From NCBI GenBank assembly GCA_016703535.1, contig JADJBV010000002.1, positions 434,001 to 498,000 on the forward strand: a stretch of 64,000 bases of DNA, written 5' to 3'. The notes beneath the pieces were generated by a model. It worked only from the letters and a program-made list of their open reading frames with translations. It did not search any database and had not been told where the DNA came from. Made by a program: the position numbers and the translations under genes. This DNA is from Deltaproteobacteria bacterium (GTDB lineage: Bacteria; Myxococcota; Kuafuiibacteriia; Kuafuiibacteriales; Kuafuiibacteriaceae). How positions within the stretch are numbered: position 1 is the first letter of the stretch; each line of letters opens with the position of its first letter. Positions 26,419-36,100 of this stretch are shown piece by piece.

Positions 26419-29400
26419 ATGAGCCTACCGATGAAAAAGCCGAACCCTCCGATCGCCGTTGTTGGCGTCAGCGCCCTTTTTCCTGGCTCCGTCGATGCCA
26501 ACGGATTTTGGCGCGACATCTTGGCCGGTAAAGATCTGATCAGCGACGTCCCGCCGTCCCACTGGTTGATCGACGACTACTACGATCCGAACCCGGCGGC
26601 GCCCGACAAAACCTACGCCAAACGCGGCGCGTTTTTGACCGAGGTCGACTTCGATCCGGTCGCCTTCGGTGTGCCCCCGAGTGCGGTGCCGGCCACCGAC
26701 ACGTCCCAGCTCTTGGCCTTGATCGTGGCCCAGAAGGTGTTGGAGGACGCCTGCCGCGGTGACTTCCAGAAGCTCGATCGCTCCCGGACCTCGGTGATCT
26801 TGGGCGTGACCTCAGCCCAGGAGCTCTTGGCCTCGATGGTCAGCCGGCTGCAGCGGCCGATCTGGGTCAAGGCCCTGCGCGAGTCGGGCGTGCCCGAAGA
26901 AGAGGTGGGCCCGATCTGTGATCGGATCGCCGCCAACTACGTGCCCTGGCAGGAGAGCAGCTTCCCCGGCTTGCTCGGCAACGTCGTCGCGGGCCGCATC
27001 GCCAACCGCTTCGACTTGGGCGGCACCAACTGCGTCACCGACGCGGCCTGCGCCTCCACCTTTTCGGCGGTCTCGATGGCCGTCAACGAACTCTACCTGG
27101 GCCAGTCGGATCTGGTGATCACCGGCGGCGTCGACACGCTGAACGACATCTTCATGTTCATGTGCTTCAGCAAGACGCCGGCCTTGTCCCAGAAGGGCGA
27201 CTGCCGGCCGTTTTCGGACGCCGCCGACGGCACCATGCTCGGCGAAGGCCTGGGCATGTTGGCCTTGCGCAGACTGGAAGACGCCGAACGGGACGGCAAC
27301 CCGATCTACGCAGTGTTGCGTTCGGTGGGCGCGGGCTCGGACGGTCGCGCCAAGAGCGTGTACGCGCCGCTCCCGGCCGGGCAGGCGCGGGCGATCACCC
27401 GGGCCTACGAAGGCGCGGGCTACGGCCCCGAGACCGTGGAGTTGGTGGAGGCCCACGGCACCGCGACCAAAGCGGGCGACGCCGCCGAGTTTGAAGGCCT
27501 GAAGTTGGTCTTCGACGACAAGAGCCAAGAACGCCAGTGGTGTGCCTTGGGTTCGGTCAAGTCCCAGATCGGTCACACCAAGGCCGCGGCCGGCGCGGCG
27601 GGCCTCTTTAAGGCGGTGATGGCGCTCCAACACGGGATCTTGCCGCCGACCATCAAGGTCGATCGCCCCAACCCCAAGCTGGAGATCGAGAAGTCACCGT
27701 TTTATCTGAACACCAAGGCCAGGCCTTGGGTGCGCGGCGCCGATCACCCGCGCCGGGCTTCGGTGAGCTCCTTCGGTTTTGGTGGCTCCAACTTCCACCT
27801 GGCCCTCGAGGAGTATAGCGGCCCGAGCGCGGCGCCTCGGCAGAACTTCCGCAGCCATGAGCTCGTGACCTTGAGCGGCGCTTCGATGGGGGCCTTGGCT
27901 CAGTCGGCTCAGGCGTTTTTGGGTGAGCTCAAAGTGCAAGCCAGCTTGCAGTGGGCGGCCCAGGAGTCCCAGCGGCGCTTCGACGTCAAGGCGCCTCACC
28001 GGCTGGCGATCGTCGCCGCGGACCTGGCCGGCTTGAGCGCGGATCTCAGCAAGGCCGCCACGTCCCTGGCCCAAGGCACGGCGCCGTCCAGCGCCACCGT
28101 TCACTACGGCAGCGGAGAGCCCGGGCCGGTGGCCTTCTTGTTCCCGGGCCAGGGCAGCCAATCCGTGGGGATGGGCGGCGAGCTGGCCATGAACTTCCGG
28201 GAGGCCTTGTCGGTTTGGGATCGGGCGGCCTCTTTGGGGCTGCACGACAAGGTGTTCCCTCGGCCGGTGTTCGACGAGGCGGCGGCCAAGGCGCAAGACG
28301 CCGAGCTGCGCCGCACCGAGTGGGCCCAACCCGCGATCGGCGCGACCTCGGCCTCGATGTTGGCGGTGCTGAAGCGCCTGGGCCTCGAGGCTCAGATGGC
28401 GGCCGGTCACAGCTTCGGTGAGCTCACGGCCTTGTACGCGGCCGGGGTGTGGAGCGAGGCCGACTTCTTGAAGGTCTCCCAAAAACGTGGCGCCTTGATG
28501 GCCGAGGCCGCGGCGATCCCCGGCGCGATGAGCGCGGTGTCAGCCTCCAAGGAAGAGGTCGAGGCCGTGCTGCGGGAGTTGGGTGGAGCGGCGGTGGTGG
28601 CCAACCACAACGCCCCCAAGCAGGTGGTGATCTCCGGCCCGACCGAGGCGGTGGCGGCGGCCGAACAAGCCCTCAAGGCCAAGAAGTTGTCGTCCACCCG
28701 CTTGCCGGTGGCGACCGCTTTCCACAGCCCGGTGGTGGCGGGTTCAGTGCCCGCCTTTGCCGAGTTCTTGCGTTCGGTGCCGAATCAGGCGCCTCGATAT
28801 TCAGTATATTCGAACGGCACGGCCGCCCCCCACGGGGCCGAGGTGATGGCCCGCTTGGCGTCTCAGATCGGGGAGCCGGTCCGCTTCGTCGAAGAAGTGT
28901 TGGCCATGCACCAGGCTGGCGCCCGGATCTTCGTCGAGGTCGGCCCGGGGTCGGTGTTGACCGGCCTGACTGGGAGGATCTTGGAGGGCCAGGCCCATCA
29001 GGCGCTCGCCCTCGATGACAAGAAGGGCGGCGTCTACGGCTTGATGGTGGCCTTGGCCAAGTTGTCGGCCTTGGGCGTGCCGCTGGTGTTGTCGGCGTTG
29101 TTCGACGGCGTGGCGGTGGAAGATCCGAAGAAGAAGCTGAAGCCGAAGATGGCGATGCCGATCAACGGGTCCAACTACGCGCGGCCGTATCCGCCGCCGG
29201 GTGGAGTGGCGGCCTTGCCCAAGCCCAACCCGCCTCGGGCGTTGCCGGATCCGGTGGTGGTGGTGAAGGAGGTGCCGGTGGCGGTGAGGGATGGGAATGG
29301 CTTCGGCCACGGCAACGGCCACGCCCACGATCACGATCACGATCACGGCAATGGGGTGGCGGTGGGGAGGGGAGCCGGGGGGCCGAGTGGGGAGTGGTTG

Positions 29401-32400
29401 AGGGTGTTCGAGGAGACGCAGCGGTCTACGGCCGAGGCGCACCTGGTGTTTCAGCGGACCATGGCCGACGCCCATCGCACCTTCTTGTCGAGCATGACCC
29501 AGAGCTTGGAGAGTGCACCTCAGGCGGCGCCGCTGATGTCGCCGGCGTTTTTGCCGGCGCCGGCGGTCAACGACTCGGCGCTGGGTTTGGCGTTGCCCGC
29601 GCCGGCCATGCCTCGGGCGCCCGCTCCGGTCGCGCCAGTGGCGCCGGTGATGGCCAAGGCACCCGCGGCTCCGGTCGCGCCGGTTCCAGTGGCGCCGGCC
29701 CCGGTTCCCGTGACGCCGGCCAAGGTGGCGGCACCGGCCACTGCGCAAGTGGACTTGCGAGGCCTGTTGTTCGCGGTGGTCGCCGAAAAGACCGGTTATC
29801 CGGTGGAGGCCTTGGGCCCGGCGATGGATCTCGAGGGTGACCTGGGCATCGACTCGATCAAGCGGGTGGAGATCCTGTCGACCTTGCGGGAGCGCGCCCC
29901 TGGCTTGCCCGACGTGGCGGCAGAACAGCTCGGGAAGTTGCGGACCATGGAGCAGATCCTCGGCTTCTTGGGCACCGCGGCGCCGGCCCTCGCAGTGGGG
30001 GCGCCGGTGGCGGTGTCGGCCCAGCCGGCGGCTGCACCCAAGGCGTCGGGCCTGGATCTCGAGCAGATCTTGAAGGAAGTGGTGGCCGAAAAGACCGGCT
30101 ACCCAGTGGAGGCCTTGCGGGCCGAGTTGGATCTCGAAGGTGACCTGGGCATCGACTCGATCAAGCGGGTGGAGATCTTGTCTCGCCTGCGAGAGCGAGC
30201 GCCGGGCCTGCCCGATGTGCCGATGGAGGGGCTCGCCAAGCTGCGGACCCTGGGCCAGATCAGCGAGCAGCTGGGCGGCGCCGGCGGGGTGGTCCCCGCG
30301 GCTGCGGCGAGCGCGACTGCTGCAGCCCCCGGCCTGGATCTCGAGCAGATCTTGAAGGAAGTGGTCGCCGAAAAAACCGGCTACCCGGTGGAGGCCTTGC
30401 GGGCCGAGCTGGATCTGGAAGGTGACCTGGGCATCGACTCGATCAAGCGGGTGGAGATCTTGTCTCGCCTGCGGGAGCGGGCGCCGGGTCTGCCCGATGT
30501 GCCCATGGAGGGGCTCGCCAAGTTGCGAACCCTGGGCCAGATCAGCGAACAGCTCGGCGGTGGGCCAAGCGGGGCCACGGTCGCTACGGCGCCGGCCTCT
30601 GTGCCGGCGGCGGGCTTGGATCTCGAGCAGATCTTGAAGGAAGTGGTGGCCGAAAAGACCGGCTACCCGGTCGAGGCCTTGCGGGCCGAGCTGGACCTCG
30701 AAGGTGACCTGGGCATCGACTCGATCAAGCGGGTGGAGATCTTGTCTCGCCTGCGGGAGCGGGCGCCGGGCCTGCCCGACGTGCCGATGGAGGGCCTCGC
30801 CAAGCTGCGGACCCTGGGCCAGATCAGCGAACAACTCGGCGGTGCGCCCACCGCGAAGGCGCCGACTCCGGTGGCCGAGGTGGTGGCCGCTCCCAAACTC
30901 AGCCACCTGCCGCCTTTGGGCCGTTGGGTGGTCCAGAGCCTCGAGGCCCCGGCCTTGGGCCTGCTTTCGCCGCGGCTCCCTCGGGCCCAGCGGGTGACGG
31001 TGACCGACGACGGCGCGGGCGTGCAGGCAGCCTTGATCGCCGAGCTCAAGCGTCACGGGGTAAGGGCCGAGGCCGATCGCGGAACCCTCGACGGCGAGGT
31101 GGTGATCGATCTGGGTGGCCTGACCGCGGATCCGAAGCCGGTGGTCGCCATCATGCAAGCCAGCTTGCAGAGGGCTCAGGCCTTCGCCAAGGCGGGGCTC
31201 AAAGACCGCGCCTACTACCTGGTGGTCGACGGCGGCGGGACCTTGGGCGTGCGCGGGACCGATCCGGCCCGGGCGCCCCTCGGTGGGCTCCTCGGCCTGG
31301 CCAAAACCGCGGCCCTGGAGTGGCCCGAGGTCCAGGTTCGAGGCCTGGACGTGGCCCGGGGTGGAAGAGATGCAAGTCAACTTGCAGAAGCGATCGCTGC
31401 CGAGCTGATGTTCGGCGGACCCGAGGTGGAGATCGGCCTTGATGCCCAGGGCCACCGCACCCGCTTGTCTTCGGTGCCGACCGCGACCGGCGCGGGTCCG
31501 GCGCAACCCAAGGTGGGCGCCGACAGCGTTTGGGTGGTGTCGGGCGGCGGCCGGGGCGTGACCCGAGCCATCGTGCTCGGCTTGGCCAAACGTTATCGCG
31601 GTCGCTACGTGTTGCTCGGCCGCACGCCGTTGGTCGAGGAGACCCCGGCCCAACAGCAGGCCAAAGATGAGCGCGCTTTGCTCGGCCTCTTGGCCAAGGA
31701 GCGGCCCGGCACACCACCCCTCGAGCTGAAGAAGGCGGCGGCCCAGTTGGTGGCGGCCCGGGAGATCCGGGAGACCATGGCGGCGCTTTCGGTCTTGGGG
31801 GCCTCGGCCCGCTACGAGGCGACCGACGTGCGCGATCCGGCGGCGGTGGCTCGGACCTTGGACGGCGTACGCAGCGCCTGGGGCCCGATCCACGGGTTGA
31901 TCCACGCGGCGGGCGTCATCGAAGACCGGCTGATCGCCGACAAGACCGCGGCCCAAGCCGATCGGGTGTTGGGCACCAAGATCGACGGTTTGCAGGCTCT
32001 CCTGCAGGCCACCGCTCACGATCCATTGAGTGTAATGGCCCTCTTCGGCTCCATCTCGGGCCGGACCGGCAACATCGGCCAGTCCGACTACGCGATGGCC
32101 AACGAAGCCTTGGTGAAGGTGGCGCGGGTGGAGGCGGCCCGAAGGGGTCCGTCCTGCGTCGTGAAGGTCATGGCCTGGGGCCCGTGGAAGGGCGGCATGG
32201 TCACGCCCTCCCACGAGAAGATCTTCGAAGAGCGGGGCGTGCCGCTGATCGATCTCGACTCCGGGGCTCGGCTCTTCCTGGAAGAGCTGGAGAAGCCCGA
32301 CGCGGTGGAGGTGGTCCTCGGTTGTTCACCGAACGCCCACGATCCGCTGGTGGTGCCGATCTTGGTGAGCCCCGAGACCCACGGTTACCTGTCCGGTCAC

Positions 32401-33129
32401 CGGATCAAGGGTGTGCCGGTGGTCCCGGTGGTCTTGGCGCTGGAGTGGTTCGTGCGGGTGGCCCGCCTGGCTCAGCCTGAGTTGCGTCTCGCCAAGCTGA
32501 GCCACCTCAAGGTGTTGCGGGGCGCTCGCCTCGAGCACTTCGAGCGCGGCCAAGGCTTCACCGTCCACTGCCGGACCTTGGCCAACGGTGGGCCCGAAGC
32601 CACGTTGGGCCTCGAGCTGCGCGGCGAAAAAGGCGAGCTCCACTACGCGGCTGAAGCGAGCATGGCCCAAAAGCAGGGCGGCCCGACCTTGTCGACGGTG
32701 GCGCCCAAGGTCGAGGGCTGGACCGGCGACGTCTACGGGGGCGTCTTGTTCCACGGGCCCAGCTTCCAAGCGATCCAGAGCCTGCGGGGTGTTTCGGCCG
32801 AGGGTGGGGAAGCGACGTTGCGGGGCCTCGGCGCCTTGGGTTGGCCGGTCGATGATTGGCGCACCGACAGCGGCGTGCTCGACGGCGGTTTGCAACTTGC
32901 CTTGCTCTGGTCCGAGAAGGTGTTGGGGCGCCCGTCACTCCCGACCTCCATCGCCAGCGCCCGGATCTACACCACCGCGCCGCACCACGGAGAGATCCGG
33001 TGTCTGTTGCGCGGCGTCGAGACCCATCGAGAGCGGACCCGGGCCGACCTGGTGTTCCTCGCGGCCGATGGCCAGGTGGTGGCCGAGCTGGAAGGTGTGG
33101 AGACCCACGCGCTCCCGGGCGAGGCCTAG
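26419..33129 (+). CDS. pfa2: PUFA synthase subunit KS-AT-ACP(4)-KR-DH
   Basis: A 2236-residue iterative PUFA synthase protein (PfaA-like). In order: ketosynthase (about 12-450, C211 in DAACAST, EAHGTAT, KSQIGHTKAA); malonyl-acyltransferase (about 570-880, FPGQGSQ, S665 in GHSFGE); a long Pro/Ala linker with a His/Asp-rich patch near 960; four acyl carrier domains with LGIDSIKRV serines at 1146, 1247, 1341 and 1435; ketoreductase (about 1700-1950, VSGGGRGV); and a PKS-type dehydratase at the C-terminus (H1994 in HRIKGVPVVP). ACP2-4 are almost identical with a 282-base period, while ACP1 is divergent. The gene is packed between pfa1 (2 bases) and pfa3 (3 bases). Palindromes at 27936, 29745, 31155 and 31372. 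Confidence 0.95.
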   Translation: MSLPMKKPNPPIAVVGVSALFPGSVDANGFWRDILAGKDLISDVPPSHWLIDDYYDPNPAAPDKTYAKRGAFLTEVDFDPVAFGVPPSAVPATDTSQLLALIVAQKVLEDACRGDFQKLDRSRTSVILGVTSAQELLASMVSRLQRPIWVKALRESGVPEEEVGPICDRIAANYVPWQESSFPGLLGNVVAGRIANRFDLGGTNCVTDAACASTFSAVSMAVNELYLGQSDLVITGGVDTLNDIFMFMCFSKTPALSQKGDCRPFSDAADGTMLGEGLGMLALRRLEDAERDGNPIYAVLRSVGAGSDGRAKSVYAPLPAGQARAITRAYEGAGYGPETVELVEAHGTATKAGDAAEFEGLKLVFDDKSQERQWCALGSVKSQIGHTKAAAGAAGLFKAVMALQHGILPPTIKVDRPNPKLEIEKSPFYLNTKARPWVRGADHPRRASVSSFGFGGSNFHLALEEYSGPSAAPRQNFRSHELVTLSGASMGALAQSAQAFLGELKVQASLQWAAQESQRRFDVKAPHRLAIVAADLAGLSADLSKAATSLAQGTAPSSATVHYGSGEPGPVAFLFPGQGSQSVGMGGELAMNFREALSVWDRAASLGLHDKVFPRPVFDEAAAKAQDAELRRTEWAQPAIGATSASMLAVLKRLGLEAQMAAGHSFGELTALYAAGVWSEADFLKVSQKRGALMAEAAAIPGAMSAVSASKEEVEAVLRELGGAAVVANHNAPKQVVISGPTEAVAAAEQALKAKKLSSTRLPVATAFHSPVVAGSVPAFAEFLRSVPNQAPRYSVYSNGTAAPHGAEVMARLASQIGEPVRFVEEVLAMHQAGARIFVEVGPGSVLTGLTGRILEGQAHQALALDDKKGGVYGLMVALAKLSALGVPLVLSALFDGVAVEDPKKKLKPKMAMPINGSNYARPYPPPGGVAALPKPNPPRALPDPVVVVKEVPVAVRDGNGFGHGNGHAHDHDHDHGNGVAVGRGAGGPSGEWLRVFEETQRSTAEAHLVFQRTMADAHRTFLSSMTQSLESAPQAAPLMSPAFLPAPAVNDSALGLALPAPAMPRAPAPVAPVAPVMAKAPAAPVAPVPVAPAPVPVTPAKVAAPATAQVDLRGLLFAVVAEKTGYPVEALGPAMDLEGDLGIDSIKRVEILSTLRERAPGLPDVAAEQLGKLRTMEQILGFLGTAAPALAVGAPVAVSAQPAAAPKASGLDLEQILKEVVAEKTGYPVEALRAELDLEGDLGIDSIKRVEILSRLRERAPGLPDVPMEGLAKLRTLGQISEQLGGAGGVVPAAAASATAAAPGLDLEQILKEVVAEKTGYPVEALRAELDLEGDLGIDSIKRVEILSRLRERAPGLPDVPMEGLAKLRTLGQISEQLGGGPSGATVATAPASVPAAGLDLEQILKEVVAEKTGYPVEALRAELDLEGDLGIDSIKRVEILSRLRERAPGLPDVPMEGLAKLRTLGQISEQLGGAPTAKAPTPVAEVVAAPKLSHLPPLGRWVVQSLEAPALGLLSPRLPRAQRVTVTDDGAGVQAALIAELKRHGVRAEADRGTLDGEVVIDLGGLTADPKPVVAIMQASLQRAQAFAKAGLKDRAYYLVVDGGGTLGVRGTDPARAPLGGLLGLAKTAALEWPEVQVRGLDVARGGRDASQLAEAIAAELMFGGPEVEIGLDAQGHRTRLSSVPTATGAGPAQPKVGADSVWVVSGGGRGVTRAIVLGLAKRYRGRYVLLGRTPLVEETPAQQQAKDERALLGLLAKERPGTPPLELKKAAAQLVAAREIRETMAALSVLGASARYEATDVRDPAAVARTLDGVRSAWGPIHGLIHAAGVIEDRLIADKTAAQADRVLGTKIDGLQALLQATAHDPLSVMALFGSISGRTGNIGQSDYAMANEALVKVARVEAARRGPSCVVKVMAWGPWKGGMVTPSHEKIFEERGVPLIDLDSGARLFLEELEKPDAVEVVLGCSPNAHDPLVVPILVSPETHGYLSGHRIKGVPVVPVVLALEWFVRVARLAQPELRLAKLSHLKVLRGARLEHFERGQGFTVHCRTLANGGPEATLGLELRGEKGELHYAAEASMAQKQGGPTLSTVAPKVEGWTGDVYGGVLFHGPSFQAIQSLRGVSAEGGEATLRGLGALGWPVDDWRTDSGVLDGGLQLALLWSEKVLGRPSLPTSIASARIYTTAPHHGEIRCLLRGVETHRERTRADLVFLAADGQVVAELEGVETHALPGEA
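30049..30846 (+). repeat. Tandem repeat of three near-identical ACP units
   Basis: Three units start at 30049, 30331 and 30613 with an exact 282-base period and only scattered silent or linker differences. They encode ACP2-4 of Pfa2. The first ACP (about 29750-29980) is related but clearly divergent. The near identity suggests recent duplication or gene conversion. Confidence 0.9.
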
Positions 33130-33132
33130 TCC

Positions 33133-36100
33133 GTGAGCCAAACGCCGATCGCGATCGTCGGGCGCGCTTGCCTGTTGCCGGGGGCGAGCTCACCCGAGGC
33201 CTTGTGGGAAGCGGTGCGGAGCGGGCGAGATCTGCTCTCCACCGCACCCGCGGGGCGTTGGCGTTTGTCGTTGGATCGAGCGGTCGGACCGAGCCCGGCC
33301 CTCGATCGATCGCTCCACGCCCGGGGTGGGTATGTCACGGAGAAGGTCGAGGTCCCGCGGCCGCGGGCCTCGATCCGCAGGTGGCGTGGTTGTTCCACAC
33401 CGCCCAGTTGGCCTTGGCCGACGTCCGCTCGGGCCGTGGCCCAAACACCGGCGCGATCTTCGGCAACCTCTCCTTCCCGACCGGGAAGATGGCCGAGCTC
33501 TTCGAAGCCCCGCACCTGGGGCACCCGGCCCCCGATCCGCGGAGCCGCTTCATGTCCGGACTCCCGGCCTTGTTGCTCGAGGAGCACCTCAAGCTCGAGG
33601 CCGGCGCCTTGGCCCTGGACGCGGCCTGCGCCAGTTCGCTCTACGCCATCAAGTTGGCGATCGACGCCTTGGCCGATGGCCGGGCCGATCTGATGTTGGC
33701 CGGGGCGGTCAACTGCGCCGACGACCTCTTCATCCACGTCGGCTTCACCGCCCTGCAGGCCTTGAGCAAGACCGGCCAAAGCCGCCCCTTCGAGGCCAAG
33801 GCCGACGGCTTGGTGCCCGCCGAAGGTGCTGCGTTTTTGGCGCTGAAGCGCTTGGAAGATGCCCGGCGGGACGGAGATCGGATCTGGGCCGTGATCCGGG
33901 GCGTGGGCCTCTCCAACGACGGCCGAGGCCGGGGATTTTTGGCGCCGATGCAGAGCGGCCAAGTGCGCGCGATGCGAGCCGCCTTCGCCGGATCGGGCCT
34001 GTCACCCCAAGACATCTCCTTGATGGAGTGCCACGCCACCGGCACCAGCGTCGGCGACGGCACCGAACTTTCGGCGATCACGGAGGTGTACGCTGGGCAC
34101 CCCGATCTGCCCTTGGGATCGCTCAAGTCCAACCTGGGCCACTTGATCACCGCCGCGGGCGTCGCCGGCGTGATCAAGGTGATCCAAGCGATGGAGGCCG
34201 GCGTTCGTCCGCCGACCCTCCACGTCCAGGAGCCCCACCCGGGCCTCCAAGGTACGCCGCTCCGGGTGCTCCAGGCCGCAGAGCCTTGGAAGACCTCGGG
34301 CCCCAAACGGGCCGCGGTTTCGGCCTTCGGTTTTGGCGGTAACAACGCGCACCTGCTGCTCGAGGAGCACGATCCGTCCCTCGCTGCCCCGACTCAGAGG
34401 GCACGCTCCGCCCAAAAGGTCGCAATCGTCGGCGTCGGGATCCGCGCCGGAGACGCCAAAGATCGGGAGACCTTCGCCGCGTCCTGGTTCGAAGGCCGCT
34501 CCATCGATCGCCGGATGGTGCAAGTGGACTTGCCGCAAGCTGGCTTGCGTTTCCCTCCGACCGATCTCGCTCAGACCTTGCCCCAGCAGCTGGCGATGAT
34601 GGCCGCCGCCGACGAGGCGGTGCGGGATCGAGGTGAGGCCCTACCCGGGCACTCCACGGTGGTGGTCGGGATGGGCACTGATCCCGAGGTCTGTCGTTAC
34701 GGTCTGCGTTGGCGCCTGGCCGAGTCGAGCGTGGCCAAGGCCGGTGGCCCCGAGTGGCTCCGGGCCGCCCAAGACGCGGTGGTCCCGGTGCTACGTTCGG
34801 CCGGGGTGGTCGGGACCATGCCCAACGTGGTGGCCAACCGCCTGAGCAGCCACTTTGGCCTCGAGGGCCCAGGTTTTACGGTCTCGGCCGAAGAACGGTC
34901 GGGGCTGGAGGCTTTGGCGATCGCCGCTCGATCCCTCGAGCAACGAGAGGTGGACGTGGCCCTGGTGGGTGCGGTCGAGCTCTCGAGCAGCGATCCGAAT
35001 GGTTCCGACGCCGCGGTGGCCGTGGTGTTGGAGCGCCTCGAGGATGCCCAGGCCGCCGGGCGGAAGATCTACGCCGTCCTGGATGAGTTGCCCCGCCTTG
35101 ATGGGTCGAGCCCGGACCCGCACCTCCCCCAAGGCCCCATCGGAGGCGCCGGCGCTGAGTCCGCGGCCTCGCCGAGTTCCGGGGCACAGCCGGGGATCCG
35201 GGACCGCGCCAAGCCTCGGGTGGGCGAGCCCTCGCTCCTGCCCCTTGCCTTCCACGGGGCCGGCGCTGCCCGGGGCCTTCTCGAGTTCACCGCTTTGGCC
35301 TTGTCACTGGCTCGCCGCCGGCAGCCCGATGGGGCGGTGCAGCTCTCGCCGGTGCCGCGGGTGCCGCTGGTTGTGCACCCGATGGCCGGCTCGGGCTCGG
35401 CTCTCGCCTTGTCGCCCGGCCCCGAGCCCGTGCCGCCGCTTCCGCAGATCGGCCTGTACACCTACGCCGCGGCGGACCGGGCCGGTTTGCAAGTTGCCTT
35501 GCAAAATGATCGCCCCGGGGGTGATGGGCCCGTCCGGGCGGTGGTGGTCGCGGCCAACCCCGCCGAACGTCGGGAGAAGGCGATCCAGCTCGCGGCCCGG
35601 GTCGAGGCGGGGCAGCCGGGTTGGCCGGGCGCCCGTTGGGCCGAAGAGCCCCTCGGCGGCAAGGTGGGCTTCATCTACGCCGCGGCGGGCGCCACCTACC
35701 ACGGCATGGGCCGTAGCCTGCTCGCGGAGTGGCCGCGGCTCCTCCCGGAGCTCGCCGCTCGATTTGAGTCTTTGCCCGAGGCCTTGGGGTGGGCCTACGC
35801 GACCTCGGCCTCGGCCCCCAATCCTCTGCAGCGGCTCTTCGGCGCCGCCGCCTTGGGCCAACTCCACACCCGCTTGGCCACCACCGTGTTGGGCCTTCAG
35901 CCCCAGGCCATCCTTGGTTATTCGTCGGGCGAAAGTTCGTCGTTGATGGCCTTTGGGGTCTGGCGCGACCTCGAGGCCATGTACCAAGACGCCAAGCGGA
36001 GCCGCCTGTTCGAGGCCCGCCCCGACTGGGCCACTTGGTCCCTCCGGGCCAGCCCCGAGGAAGTGCAAGTTGCCTTGCAGAATGAACCCCGGGCCTACCT

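Noticed and set aside
31992..32005. GCAGG-CTCT-CCTGC as a member of the palindrome family
   Set aside because: Symmetrical but differs at both arms; a single occurrence is not enough to include it.
28801..32214. Very long minus-strand open frame opposite pfa2 (and a similar one at 35304-38489 opposite pfa3)
   Set aside because: High-GC third positions keep the antisense frame open; the translations are low-complexity His/Arg/Gly-rich with no domain, while the plus strand has clear catalytic motifs.
32856..33350. N-terminal extension of the long pfa3 frame reaching back into pfa2
   Set aside because: It is an Arg/Pro-rich shadow of the pfa2 dehydratase; the true start at 33133 encodes a proper ketosynthase N-terminus in another frame.
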